A stretch of 64,000 bases of DNA from positions 62,001-126,000 of the forward strand of contig JAWPGT010000057.1 of assembly GCA_034638255.1 (NCBI GenBank). The letters run 5' to 3'. Shown here piece by piece: positions 1 through 12,438 of this stretch. Both the position numbers and the translations under genes were made by a program. Position 1 is the stretch's first letter. The number at the start of each line of letters is the position of its first letter. Source of the DNA: Coprinus comatus. Taxonomy: Eukaryota > Basidiomycota > Agaricomycetes > Agaricales > Agaricaceae. The notes beneath the pieces are model-generated. The model did not search any database, was not told the origin of the DNA, and saw only the letters and a list, made by a program, of their open reading frames with translations.

Positions 1-326
1 TGGTATGGCAACTCTGCGACGCAGATTCGGAGACCATAACGAGAAAAGAATAGATACCGACTGCTATCGCATTTCTTAAGAGAGAAGATGGGGGCCATTA
101 GATTTTAGCGGGAACTGGTGAGAAGCAAATTCCCGGCATTTCCCGTTTCAGTCTTCGTGTTTCCCGTTTCAATCTTTATACTTCTCGTTTCATATTTTTT
201 TATATCTCTTCTTTCAATATTATTTGTTAAAACCTTACACCTACGATCGCCCTCATTTTCTCGTTCCGCTCATTCCCGCCACATCCTGCCAAAATCTAGA
301 TGCCCACGAAGATGGGCCTTTAAGAA
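1..326. other. Intergenic, left edge
   Basis: No coding region supported. It lies downstream of the D-lactate dehydrogenase gene on the minus strand and would hold its 3' untranslated region. The short open frames here have no recognisable motif. Confidence 0.4.
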
Positions 327-2838
327 TTATTTCTCGTCTGACTGCGACCTTCCGGATGGAGAATCAGGATAAAGCTACACAGACGACGATGATAATCAGA
401 GATATTGGTATGACATTTTGAAATCAATCCAAGACATACCTTCCCAGGATTAAACAACCCCATAGGATCAATCGCTCTCTTTATAGATTTCATCAACTCA
501 ACAGTTCCTTCTCCCAATTCTTCAACCAAATATTCCTTCTTCCCAACTCCAACTCCATGTTCACCTGTACCTACATTACAGTTTATGTCAACACGGAATT
601 CTCATTAAGCAGTGAGGTGGAACCAAACAATGAACTTACATGTACCGTCCATTTTAATAGCCCTCCTAACCATCCTACTCGCAGCTTCTTTCGCAATTTC
701 TTTCTCTTTCTCATCTCTCGCCATAATCATTGCATGAAAATTCCCATCTCCAACATGTCCAACAATAGTCGATAAAAGTCCAGACTCCTTCAAATCTCTT
801 TTCGTCTCATAAACCAAATCTGGTAGCTTCGACACCGGAACGCTGTTTTTTTTATTACAAAAAAATAAACATTATATCAGTCTTAAGCTAATACAATTTT
901 AAAATAAAACGACAAACCAAACATCTCCAGGCCAAGCTGCAGCATTTGGTGCCATAGCCAAAGCGGCAAAAGCCACATTCTTCCTTTCATTCCAAAGTTC
1001 CATCGATTCCTTCTCATTCTTCGCCAAAACAAAATCCTTTCCACCGTATTTTTCTACAATTTTCTTAACTATACCTGCCGTTTCTTTCAACGAAGCTTGA
1101 GTTGGACCTTGGAATTTAAACCATATATGATCTTTGACTTTATATTGACGACGTGATGCTCCATATTTATTGAGAGCATCCATTAATCCATCGTCTAGAA
1201 GTTCTATGCACTCTGAAAAAGGGTTTAATAATTCCAAAAGAAATGAAGAGAAAACAAGTAGAAAACAACGCACGGATTCCAACTCCTTGATTCAGAATTT
1301 CGACTACTGCTTCCGTGGCCTTTTTTACATCTGGGAAATTAGCTAATGCAACAGTAGTAGGCAGAACAGGAGCCAGTCGAATTGTTACTAGGGAAAGAAA
1401 CGCACAACTACTCTTCAGTATTCAATACAAATGAATAAGGATGGGGGTACTGGTACCTTCAGTGACGATTCCTAATGTTCCTTCAGCCCCTATAAATAGT
1501 TTTGTGGTATCAAAACCAGCTGATGATTTGCGTGATCTTCTTCTTGTCTTAATTACTTCACCGGATGGCAATACCACTGTCTGTTAATAAAAGGTGAATT
1601 ATATCAACATCTTACCAATGGAGAAACCACATACGGCGTTCAGAAACCATTCCGCTTTAGCTGTTCCATAACGAACAGCATTCGCTACAGAATATGTTCA
1701 AATTCGATATCAACACAATATTCTGAGTAGATAAGTAAAACGTACTTCCAGAACACCCTGTGCTCAACATCCCTCCTATGCTCGCGCCGGGTGCGGGATC
1801 CAACTGCGCGATGAATTATAAAATTAGGTAACATCCCTTATAAATCCACTAGCGTACTCACAGGAAAGAAGAGAGGTATACCTATGTGGTATGGTGATTT
1901 AGCTTCTTGAAAAGGTTCAGAATTGAATTACGAACCTTTCTCTTTCAACATCTCGTTAATCTCATCCCATTTAGCTCCGGGCTGACATACAATATCTGCG
2001 TCAGCCTCTACAATTATAATTATTTCGTCGTTAAATACATGTTTTATGCAAGCCGGAATTCATACTACGCACCATGAATCTCCAGAACCTTATCCATATT
2101 GGACATGTCAACACAAATACCCCCGGCAGGTCCCTGTTTCCGATAGTAAGAGTGTCATTTAGAGCAGTAGGCGGATACAGATGAGGATCGGACAGACGTA
2201 CTCCATAGATGTGGCCTTCCAAGCTAGTGCCCGATGAATAAGGAACAATAGGCATCTTCCATTTGCTCGCAATCTTCACAACCTTCACCACATCCTCCGT
2301 TTCACGAGGGAATACAACAACGCTATGCGAGAATCCTTAACACAGAATAAGAACCATTATTAGTATGAATATCCAAACAGTTAAAGGAATGATATATACC
2401 TGTATGATGCACGAAGTTACTGAATCCATGATCATGCAATACCCCTGGATCAGTAGATACCACAGTCTCCAAATCCCCAGCAGCGCCTAGCACTTCTTTC
2501 AACTCCTCAATCGCCTTTTGGAAATCTTGGGGTGTGCCATACTTTGGTGGATATGAATCGTCATTTTCATCACCGCGTGCTGCATACGTTTGCGCAATGC
2601 CATATCCTACTAGCCCACTAACCAAGGCAGCACTCGCCAAGATGATGCCCCTACTATTACCAGTATCATTGTTTGGTGTCCGAGGAGTTTGTGCCTCGGA
2701 TCCCAGAGAACGTGTTATTGGCGTGGAAGTATAACCGTGTTCTAGTAGACGAACAGATGCTGTTGATCGATGAACACCACTCAATGTGTATCGACCAATA
2801 GGAGTACTAGTAGACCGAAGAATTTTGAAACCTTGCAT
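327..2838 (-). CDS. DLD1: D-lactate dehydrogenase (cytochrome), copy 1, 13 exons
   Basis: FAD enzyme of the VAO/FAD-oxidase-C family that oxidises D-lactate to pyruvate and passes electrons to cytochrome c at the mitochondrial inner membrane. Read on the minus strand, exons are 2400-2838, 2202-2335, 2073-2133, 1936-2007, 1862-1881, 1746-1803, 1635-1684, 1457-1580, 1274-1387, 918-1212, 640-842, 440-570 and 327-374. They sum to 1749 nt, an uninterrupted 582 codons, close to yeast Dld1. An Arg/Ser/Thr-rich presequence is followed by a hydrophobic segment near residues 64-84, as expected for an anchored import signal. FAD-binding landmarks include [17 protein letters not shown] and [13 protein letters not shown]; the C-terminal half has HVGDGNFH and [12 protein letters not shown]; it ends FNPGK-LYPD. 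The 20 bp exon at 1862-1881 follows an extra 54 bp intron (1882-1935) absent from the three paralogues in this window. Exon ends were set by GT..AG and protein continuity. Confidence 0.88.
1882..1935 (-). other. Copy-specific 54 bp intron with hairpin at its donor site
   Basis: On the minus strand this begins GTTCGT, contains GCTAAAT as a possible branch site, and ends ATAG. It splits the Gly codon of KGIPLFFP. Paralogues at 33229-35357, 36326-37975 and 57523-60081 read through this point without an intron. An inverted repeat AAAGGTTC/GAACCTTT (1932-1939 and 1911-1918) would fold over the 5' splice site. Confidence 0.7.
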
Positions 2839-3644
2839 CCTGTGCAGAGAGACAGATGATAGGCAGTTAGAAGGTGAGAACTTGAGAAGGAGGCGGCAAG
2901 ATCTTTATTTTAGGTTAACTGCGGTTGCATCAGAAGCAGAAGCGTTGGTGTGAAGCCCGTTATCATTTTGACAATTGGATGAGTAATGATCATGTTGATG
3001 ATGCCAGATGGCAGAAATATATATTTGAGGCCTGAAGGCGCGGACCAGGTGAACACATGTTTAACGCATTGAGCTCACTGTTGAATTGAAATGTGGGGAG
3101 TATGAGAGCCAGGTGGCAGGACTCGGAGTATGTATTGTTGGAAGTCCGAAAGTGATGACGTCATATCCAAAGTTCCCACATATCTTCTCAGAGGTTTGGT
3201 TCTTCGAGGGCGGGCCTAGCGGGCTGGTCATTGCCGTGCACAAAGGCTTGAATTTAAACCACAGAACATCTGGTCTCACTACAAAAGTCTTCGCGGTACA
3301 GCAAATTCTCTAGCTCATCCAATGACTATATAGACACATAGGACCACGGTTTTACAGATACTTGTTGAGTCACGTAATTGGGGCATAAGCGACCTCAGTA
3401 GAACTTCGAAAGGTTAACCTCTATACTATACCGAACCTGTTTGGATGATGGTGCTTGAACTCTGCCAATGTTACACATTGAATACGTACAATCAAGGACC
3501 TCGAGGGATCTCACCCTGTTTTACATTGTTACGGTGTAAATGGACTTTATAATTTGTAGGAGTGAGTTTCCGTCCTGTACTACGATGCGTGTCTCTGTAC
3601 GCTCATAACACTTCGACCGGGTGTGTTACAGATTAATGAAGTAT
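2839..3644. other. Intergenic: upstream of DLD copy 1 and downstream of the secreted-protein gene
   Basis: No convincing coding region. It should hold the DLD copy 1 promoter (near 2839-3000) and the 3' end of the neighbouring gene that terminates at 3645. No clear TATA box or repeat was found. Confidence 0.4.
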
Positions 3645-4656
3645 CTAGGCATTGCACCAACCATAACTTTCCGTAATGAAGGTAACACTACCATCTGGTT
3701 GAGTTTGTCCACCTTTATTATCAGCAGCTTCGATACCGTGACAACCACGGAAAAGCGCGCAAGTAAGAAGGGTAGAACCACCCTAAAAGTTAAATAAATA
3801 AAAATAACGAGGTTAATATTGGAATTCAGAAGTAAATGTGCAAGAGATTAAGAAAAATGAATGAATTTACCCTGGCATTGTTATCATGATAGGCTGAAAA
3901 TGTCGAGTTATTTTTAGGACTGATAATATGGATTTAGAAGTAGAAATGACTTACTGTTGATGAATGCACAGCCTTCAACAGAGTTACACATATCCTTACA
4001 ATCTAGTCCAAGGAAAAGATAGACCAACTTCAATACGTCATCATATATGGAGTCCGAAACGACAATATTGAATAAACCTACCAGCAACAGTTTCTACTAA
4101 ACCAAAAGTCATATAATCATCGGCCTGCACAGCTCCATCATAATTCTCAAAAGTAGGAATATAACCATCAGTAGGAACAGGGGTTGGGGCTGTAGTATGA
4201 GCCGGGGTTGTAGTAGAAGTAGTAGGTCTTCGTGTTTTAGTATGTTTTGGTGTTTTAGTAGGTTTCGGAGGTGGGAATGGCGGGGAAGGTGGGTAATGAT
4301 GAGGACAGTGTATAACTCCGTGAGCGAATATGTCGAGCCATTTGCAAATGTGCTATGGGTTCATGACATGGACACGTTAAAATTAAGCTGGCATGTGAAA
4401 AAAAAAAGAAACTACTACCCACGCTGTTCAACCACATTATTCCCTTAGGTACATGTTTTCCCGGTTTAGGTCCATAGTACCATCCAGGTTTAGCGCCTTT
4501 AACCCAAGGAGGAACGGGAGCTCCATAATGATTTTGAGAAGAAACATCTTTGTTCAAAGTACCCAAGAGAAGAGAAGCAAAGGGTGAAGCAGCTTCTGTT
4601 CCTACAGCAAGAAGAGCGGTGGCTGTTACAACAATATTAACCAATGAGAAACGCAT
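3645..4656 (-). CDS. Secreted Cys-rich protein, 'fruit-body specific protein A'-like
   Basis: Starts with a signal peptide (MRFSLVNIVVTATALLAVG, cleavage probably after the Ala-rich stretch). A short Pro/Gly/Tyr segment follows, then a Thr/Pro/Lys-rich linker likely to be O-glycosylated (about 4165-4280), then a small Cys-rich domain. That domain reads DGYIPTFENYDGAVQADDYM, then spaced cysteines in DCKDMCNSVEGCAF, then TYHDNNA, then LLTCALFRGCH and ends near GWCNA. This Cys spacing and the closing KGGQTQPDGS motif resemble the mushroom fruit-body specific protein A family (PAN/Apple-like). At least four introns; the first, removing the frame break at about 4320-4425, is the least certain. A minus-strand TATA-like stretch lies at about 4757-4764. 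Function in the cell wall or matrix is inferred only. Confidence 0.65.
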
Positions 4657-6321
4657 TTTTCGTTAGTGAAGCTGTTCTCTCAGAGGCAAAGCAAGAATGA
4701 GGAAAGTAGTCAAGAGGATGTTGACAAAGAAGTATCTCATTGAACGAAGGTTAGGTTTATATATTGTTCAATAACTCGAGTGTCGAGTTCCGTCATCTTT
4801 ACGTTCTAAGCCTGTCTTACGTTGATGTTGGATGTAGAACAATCTTCCTGTATGGACGACATGGGAAGTGATGGTAAACTGGTGAAGATCAGAAAAAATG
4901 GTCTAAAAGACAAAATAAAATTACGAGTGCAGTTGCGTCCGTCAACTGTCAAGCTTCGAACCCGAAACGACGACGTTCAAGGATTCAGGGTGCTCTTCGA
5001 TGAATAAATTTGAGGAAAACGAGTTGTTAGGCAGAGAGTCAAGTAAAGAGGATGGAGACGATTTAGAAAGAGATTTTTAGATAGAAAATGGGGGTAAAAT
5101 TCACTGAGTATCATCTCTACCACCAGAGACTATATACTGTCTACTGAATACAATACCAATTAAAGAAAATTTAAATAAACTCCAAACTCACAAAACCGAA
5201 TATAGAGAAGGATAAACAAGTTTCTACTGCAACTAAATAGGAATTTTCTAGAAGGTAGAGCTAAGATACCGAAGAATAATTGAAAGAGAAGAGTTAGAGA
5301 CCGAAATTGAACAGAATATGTAAAGATTTTTCGAGCACTGAGAAGAAAGTTTGGAACAGAGAGGAAGAAAGTAAACAAATATATCTTATCACTGAATTGG
5401 ATTTCGTAACTTATTTGGATCTTGGAAGAGAACTGAAGGTTCAGTTACGAAAACACGTTGGGAATATTGTTATTCCACAACGAGACGAACTGAGACCTTC
5501 ACACTGGAACGGAGAGACGGATTATCCATTTTGTTGGTTTTTCATGCTCTTTAAACCCGACAGTATCATGCCAGTCCAGTCACCTATGTCAAAATGCACT
5601 TTGATCACTCAATAAAGCCCGTAAACGTTGTACCTTACCTCACTTACCTCGAAGAAATCGTGACACCAGCCATGCATGTCATCCTACGTTTGTTGATCTT
5701 CCTGAAGGACAGACTTCTTTCTATGTTTTCGAAAGCATGACCTTTCTTGATCTCAATGCTTCTATTTCCCGTAGGGGAATTAGTGGTGAGAACTCATTTT
5801 CATCATGTATCAAATCTTCTAAGCTAGAGAGAATACGCACACTCACTTAGTGCCGGTTCTCCATGTCCACATCATGATTTATCAATCGCATATAGTGCGA
5901 CTGACAGGATGGTTGAGTGTGCTCGAAGTACAATCTCCAATCAACTTTAACATCCACTTTGTATGCACATGAGGTTCACGCGCATGTCCAGAGCCGCATT
6001 ATAACCATATGTAGAACATGCAAGCGTTCCATGCACTCGTTCATTTCTTGGGAAGATTTGAATTATGGTTGACATGACCGACATGGGACAGCGGAATCCT
6101 GACAAGCCTTGACAGTGTGTGTATTACGCTGGTCAGTCAATAATATATTACCGAAGGTAAAAATAGCAGAAAGAAAAAGATCAAAAAACAACAACAAGAA
6201 TAATGATATCCTACGAGTCGGTTGTCTGGAGGTAACGGCCTCAAGACCTAACTTCTCCCAAAATTGACGTTGAGCTGCACAAAGCCTTCAATCTATGTAG
6301 CTTTGATTATGCCTACCTATC
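4657..6321. other. Intergenic to the left of the nested retrotransposons
   Basis: No gene supported. A plus-strand frame of about 100 codons lies at 5307-5615, rich in charged residues, but it lacks an ATG and matches nothing I recognise. Another stretch at about 5620-5800 reads as possible coding sequence in a different frame before a GTGAG. These could be exons of an unknown or decayed gene. Confidence 0.25.
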
Positions 6322-6539
6322 TGTTGAACTATTATTAGTTCTACAATGACATTCTCTAATGGCATTACGCTAGATGAACATGTGACTCAAATATGTTCTC
6401 GCATGGACCATTGCATTAATGTATATAAACCTTGTAGTAGTTGCATTATATACTTAAGTTCTTTTCTACCTCAACAACCACCCTCAGTAAGTCTAAGTCG
6501 TACCTACCTTAGCATACATGCTACGCTCTTGTTTTAACA
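6322..6539 (+). repeat. Copia element 1, 5' LTR (218 bp)
   Basis: Begins TGTTGAAC and ends TTTTAACA. It carries a TATATAAA box at 6422-6429. It differs from the reconstructed 3' LTR at two sites only, 6404 and 6420, both T here and C in the 3' copy, and both followed by G. Confidence 0.95.
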
Positions 6540-6553
6540 GGTTATGGGCCCCG
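6540..6553 (+). promoter_or_regulatory. Primer-binding site, half-tRNA-iMet type
   Basis: GGTTATGGGCCCCG immediately follows the 5' LTR. It is complementary to the anticodon stem-loop (CAU anticodon) of eukaryotic initiator Met tRNA rather than to the tRNA 3' end. This matches the Drosophila copia mechanism of priming from a cleaved initiator tRNA. The same 14 bases follow the 5' LTR of element 2. Confidence 0.75.
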
Positions 6554-6823
6554 GTTAGCCTGTACGACTCACGACGCGCACTTGATGAGTACTACTTGTC
6601 ATGCAGCACTGAGCTCGAGGGTGAAGCTGGATTCACCTGTGAGGGAAGTCCGAGTTCCGCTCACTCGAGACGTTTGACCCATCAGTGTACTCTATGCATA
6701 CCCTTACCATACTCGGTTAGACGGGCAGCACATAGCTCTGTAGAACATAGTGCATGTAGTGCAGCTTTAGTTCATAGATCTGACACATGTTTTGTTGTAG
6801 AATTTTATCTCCAAACATCACTC

Positions 6824-9800
6824 ATGGCCACTTTGATCCCCTCGATCCCGGTTCTCACAGGCACTGCTAACTACCAAGTGTGGGAAGCACGTGTTTTGTC
6901 AATTGCCAATATGATCCACATGGATGGATGGTGTGTAGCGAGAATGATCGACAGCAGTGCCGCAAGGCCTGCAGCTGTTGGTGGTTCCCCCGCAACTGCT
7001 ACTACTGCTATGATACCCCCTACGAACATCGATGAAATTCGAAAGTTCGACAATTGTGAGGCATTTGCACTTGGGATGTTAAATTCCCGATTGAGCGATG
7101 ACATGCTTAGGCATGGTGAAACAACCTCTGATGGTCTCTGGACACACCTGAGATGAGTATATGGCACTTTTTCGGCAGGTGCAGCTTACGAGCTGTATGC
7201 TTCTGCAGATTCTTTTCGGTTATCTGGTGTGAATGATCCCTCTAAGGAGATCTCTACCTTCCGAAATTACTTCACGCAGCTCGAGCAAGCCTCGCCCCCA
7301 ATCAACGTTCCCGGTATCCTCCGCGCGTTAATGTTGATGACTCGCATTCCTCCTCAATGGAGTGCCACTTGTGCTGCCCTACTCGTTCAATATGGTAACT
7401 CCCTCTCGAACCTCACGGTTCAGATCGTCTCCGATGCAATTATGGGTGCATGGCGAGATTCCCGTGGTGCTGCTTCTGCTTCTCGTGCCGCTTCAACCGG
7501 CATTAAAAACTACAAGGGTGCAAAGCCCTATTCTAAACCCTCCGGTGGCGCTCCTCAGCAGCCCCAACAACAACAACAGAATGCTTCTGGGTCTAATTCT
7601 AGACCAAATCAGAACCAGAACTCCGGTTCCGGTGATGCTTCTGGGGGGGATAAGGATAAAAAGAAGAAGCATCGACGCAGAAAACGTGGAGGCAACAAGG
7701 CAAACAAAGCCGAAGGAGAAGATGGTAATGTCGACATGATCCTGTCACCCGCTGTTCTGGAGTCCTTCACGACTCCCACTAACAAACCTTCCTCCACTCG
7801 TTCTCTCGTCGAGAGGATGAAGACTACTGATCCCCGACTCAAGGCAGTGGCCTTGAAAAAGGCTGCTGATGAAGTTGTCGTGCATGGAGTTGAGCCTTAT
7901 GTTGCTCCTCGTGCCACTCTTCTTCCTCTGGTTGGACACCTGGTCGGTCGTACCTGGTACCAGAAAAAGAAGGCAGAGGTCTTTGAAAGGATGGGTACTC
8001 GCCTTGGCTTCGGCCCGGCTGAACCCTCTCCCCCGTCACCACCATCCCTTGATGCGATGGTTGCTACAATCCTTCCTGAAGAGGAAGTTGATTCGTCTTC
8101 GGTTTCTACACCTGGGTCCCCCACGTGTCGATCTCAGTCTCCTTCTTATGTCCCACCTTCCGATGTTCCCGATGCGATCGCTGAGGCTGATGCCTATATG
8201 AATGATCCGGACTTTGATGCAGATGCTGACTACGAGGTCGATGATGGATGGTATAATGAGTACATTCCTTTCTTCTCTCAAGAATTCTTCATTACTAAGT
8301 GGAACTTACAGAGATGCCCCCAAGCAATCTTGGGGAGACGAACCAATGGCTCCATCAGACCCCATGTTCTAGAGCACCATATCGGACTGCCGGACATTAG
8401 TCAGACTATTACGAGTTCTCTTTTTACATCTACTACTGTTTGTACTCCCGTTTTGAATATGATCCCTTCTCCTGTTTCTACTTGTGATCGTTTTGTCTTA
8501 CCAACGAAATACTTAAAAGATCCTAAGAATAGTGATGAATCGTCGAAACATCTTGATGATTGCTTATGCAACTTCTGCGAAGATAAAAGTAAACCTAATT
8601 ATGCTAGAGAGTCTGCTATTTGACTCCTTGATTCAGGCGCTAGCTTTAATTGCACACCGCATATAGCTGACTTTATCGAGTTAGAGAATGGAGAATTTGG
8701 TGGTGTCAGAGACGCCAGCAACAACCTCATAACCATAAAAGGTCATGGGAAAGTTCTCTTCCAACACGAAGTAGACGGAGTCACTAGAACGACTCCACTG
8801 TATCCGGTCTATTATTTAGAGTCTCTCTCCACTAGAATCATTTCACCTGGCGCCTTATGGCTGCAAGGAATGAGGAGTGAGTCAAATTTAAAGAGAACCA
8901 ACATATTTCGTTCAAACGGAAAATTGTTCATGCATGCATCACGCATCACAACGTTTAAAGTTATGGAAGATGCCCTCCACCATGTTCACACTAGGTTGGT
9001 GCGTCACTATACTGCAAACCAGGTGCTATCTTATTGCGCATTGAAACTTTCTGTTTATGATCTTTGGCACCGTCAATTGGCGCATCCTGGAAAGGAAGTA
9101 TTGCGACAACTCCCAAAACACTTGGAAAAAGTACCTGAGTTTGACATTCCTATCTCCCGTCAAGTATGTGATGGTTGTGCTCATGGCAAAATGTCCGATG
9201 ACGCACATCGTCCTTCTTTGACACGAGCGAAGTCATTTTTAGAATTGATCCACAGTGATCTTCTAGAATTCCCTGTTGCCTCGTACCACAAGTACAAGTG
9301 GGCAATGACGTTCTATGATGACTATTCTAGCCATGCCTGGATCCTCCTCTTACGAGCCAAATCTGATGCCTTTGGGGCACTTGAAAGATTTTGTGCCTTT
9401 GAGGAAAAACAATTCGGTAAAACGATTAAGCGGATCCGGACAGACAATGGTGGTGAATATGTCTCTAAACAATTTGAGGAATTCCTTCACTCAAAAGGGA
9501 TAGTATACGAGACGTCTGCACCACATATACACCAGCAGAACGGTAGAGCAGAAAGACTGAACCGCACACTTCAGGAAAAGGTGCAGGCCATGCGACTTAC
9601 TGTATGCTTACCAGATTCTTGGTGGGAATTTGCCCTTAACACGGCAGTTCATTGTTATAATCGAACTCCCATCAAACGTCTTGAATGGAAAACTCCCATG
9701 GAAATGGTAACCGGGAAAAAGCCAGATTTATCTGATCTTCATGTGTTTGGCTGTGCAGCTTATATTTTCATTCCAAAGGAATCAAGGGATGACAAATTAT

Positions 9801-12340
9801 CTCCCAGATCTGAATTAATGATCTTCCTTGGTTATAATGGTGCTAACTTCACGTTTATGCGACATCAAAAAGGAAATGTTATTTATACTGCAAAGACAGC
9901 TATTTTCGACAAGGGCTGGTATCCCAAATGCAAGCCAGATCACGAAAAACGTAAGGACTCCGGTTCTTCTAAAAACCCCAAAATAAATCCTCCTCCTCTG
10001 GCATCTGATGAAGATGACGAGGATACTACACCTGATCTTTATCCTGATGATCCTATGGACACATCTCAACAAGACAACAGTGATAGAACACCGCTACTGC
10101 CTAGACCGCAAGGTCAGATTCCCGGACCATCTACTTCTCAAAAACCTCCTGTTCCCGGTCCGAGCAAACCCGCTCCTAGGAAAACAACAGTTGAGGAAGT
10201 CACTGATGAAGATAATGATGACGCGTTATCATACGCTGATCCCGAATCACCTATCCGTCAACCAAGTCCAAGCCCTGCTCCTCGATCTGACTCCACCCGT
10301 CCCATTTCTCCATCACCTGAACGACCTGCTAGACCTGTTGAACCTTTACCTCGCTGTTCTGGCCGAGAAAAGTTTGTTCCGTTTAGAGAAGGTAATGTTT
10401 ATGGGGAGAGAACACATCCGTCTGAGATCCTACGAGACTATAATCACAATGAACCTCTACCACCTCAGGGGAGAGTTCGTCTCCGTGGACACGATTTTAG
10501 AATCCGCAATCAACGAGATCGCCCAAAAGCAGATCCACGTCCAATTCCACCTGAGGAAATCCGAGAACGTCGCGATGAAATACGCAGACAACACGAGGAT
10601 GCCTCAAGGGGATATGTGAGGGAACAAAACCCTGACGCAATGGAAGAAGATGCAGATTGCAAGATTCAACGGATAACTAAGGAAGGGGGGTTAGAATTGA
10701 TGAAATTTTTATTGGCAAAAGCGAGTTCAACTACAGTTCCTGAGCAATTCCATGATCTTGTAAAATTGAATCCGGAGGAACGTAAACACTGGCACAAAGC
10801 TTGTCTCGAAGAACTAGCAGCGCTTAAAAAGCGAGAAGTTTACGAGTTGGTAAAACTTCCGGAAGGAAGGAAAACTGTAAAAAATAGATGGGTCTTTAAT
10901 GAAAAGAGTGACGGTCGCAAACGTGCTAGACTAGTTGCTAAAGGATTTTCTCAAGTCGAGGGCATCGACTTTGATGAATTATTTTCTCCAGTAGTACGAT
11001 ATGAGTCCGCTTGAATCCTGCTCGGGTTAGCCGCCCTTGAAGACTGGGACATTGAGTCTGTCGATGTAAAGACAGCATATCTCTATGGCAAACTGGATGA
11101 GGAAATCTATATGGATCAACCCGAAGGTTTCAAACTTAAGGGCAAGGAACATATGGTGTGGAGGTTACGACGCGCATTGTATGGCCTTAAACAAGCCGGC
11201 TTGGCCTGGTGGAAGGAGATGGCATCTTCCATGAACAAACTAGGCTTCAAGCGATGTGAACCCGATGCCGGTATATATATTTATTGTCAAAAAGATGGCA
11301 AGTTTGTCATTGCTGTTGTGTATGTTGACGACGTACTTTTTATGGGAAATGATTCCGCCCTGCTTAAAAAGCTTAAAGGAGAGTTCATGAAAAAGTGGGA
11401 ATGCCGCGACCTTGGAGAAGTCAAAGAATTTCTCGGTATGCGCATCAGGAGAGATCGAGCTAATCGAAAGATCTATCTTGATCAATGTGCTTATTTAGAA
11501 AAGATCCTGGAAAGGTTTAAAGTCACTGGCTCTGACCGTGACACCAAGCCGGCGCGAACTCCGCTGCCAGAAGGGTACTATCCAGTTCCTAACAATAAGC
11601 CAATCAACTCCTCCATCCGTTCTAGGTACCAACAGGTGATTGGATCACTGTTGTACATTGCTATTGGCACGCATCCAGACATATCGTTCGCTGTGACTAA
11701 GCTAAGTCAACATTCACATAATCCTACGGAAGAACATTTGCGTAGAGCTCTCTACATTTGTAGATACCTACTAGCGACTCGGGAATACCGAATGACACTT
11801 AATGGTTCTGATAATGAGGGCTTCATCGCTTACAGTGATTCTGATTGGGCTAGTGATCCTTCTACTCGAAGATCCCAAACTGGTTATCTGTCCACTGTTG
11901 CATCCTGCCCGGTAGCCTGGGTTAGTCGATCACAGAAGACTATTGCGTTATCGTCCACAGAGGCTGAATATATGGCTATTTCCGATTGTAGTCGTCAGTC
12001 CATCTGGATCAGAAGCCTAATGACTGAACTTGGTTTGCATAACAACGAACCAATGGATATTTGTGGAGACAATATGGGCTCTCTCTTTATCGCGCAAAAT
12101 CCTGCCGTCAAAAAGAGATCAAAACACATAGACATTATTTTCCACTTCATTTGTCAAGTAATTGATGAAAAGAAGGTTCAGCTCTATTTTATCCCAGGCA
12201 CTGAGAACCCTGCAGATCTTCTCACGAAGAATCTCGGATGTGTGAAGTTTGAATACTTCCGTGATAACTATTACGGGTTGGAGTTTTCTAATCCCACATA
12301 TAGCGCTGCCAAGCGCTCAAATAATATGTCCTCAACATAG
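6824..12340 (+). pseudogene. Copia element 1 Gag-Pol polyprotein, broken by three TGA codons
   Basis: One frame of about 1838 codons runs from ATG 6824 to the stop at 12338-12340. It is interrupted only by TGA at 7154, 8621 and 11012. Gag (to about residue 590) has no CCHC knuckle; it carries a Gln/Asn-rich stretch and a basic run near 7650-7720. Protease motif LLDSGAS follows the second TGA. GAG-pre-integrase has the H-H-C-C pattern ending CDGCAHGK. Integrase D-D-E residues fall in HSDLL, RTDNGGEY and GRAERLNR. Reverse transcriptase has YVDDVLF near 11320, and RNase H has SDSDWASD and STEAEYMA. The TGA at 7154 and 11012 fit CGA to TGA; 8621 fits TGG or CGA. A frame with no stop continues upstream into the LTR (ATG 6518). 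It cannot make a full polyprotein unless the stops are read through. Confidence 0.92.
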
Positions 12341-12376
12341 GGCGCTTCTAAGCTGCCATGTTCGAATTCAGGGGAG

Positions 12377-12438
12377 TGTTGAACTATTATTAGTTCTACA
12401 ATGACATTCTCTAATGGCATTACGCTAGATGAACATGT
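12377..12438 (+). repeat. Copia element 1, 3' LTR, left fragment
   Basis: Matches the first 62 bases of the 5' LTR exactly and ends in the CATGT that became the target duplication of element 2. It continues at 17034. Confidence 0.95.

Noticed and set aside
5307..5615. Possible 102-codon gene
   Set aside because: No ATG start, no recognisable motif and no clear splice partners; only mentioned in the intergenic entry.
7362..8201. Overlapping frames within the element 1 gag
   Set aside because: Low-complexity shadows of the gag frame; no independent motif.
6824..12340. UGA recoding as a regulatory feature of copia element 1 (all three stops are TGA)
   Set aside because: Host genes in this window end in TGA, TAA and TAG normally, and the stops fit C to T or G to A decay, so ordinary nonsense mutation is simpler.
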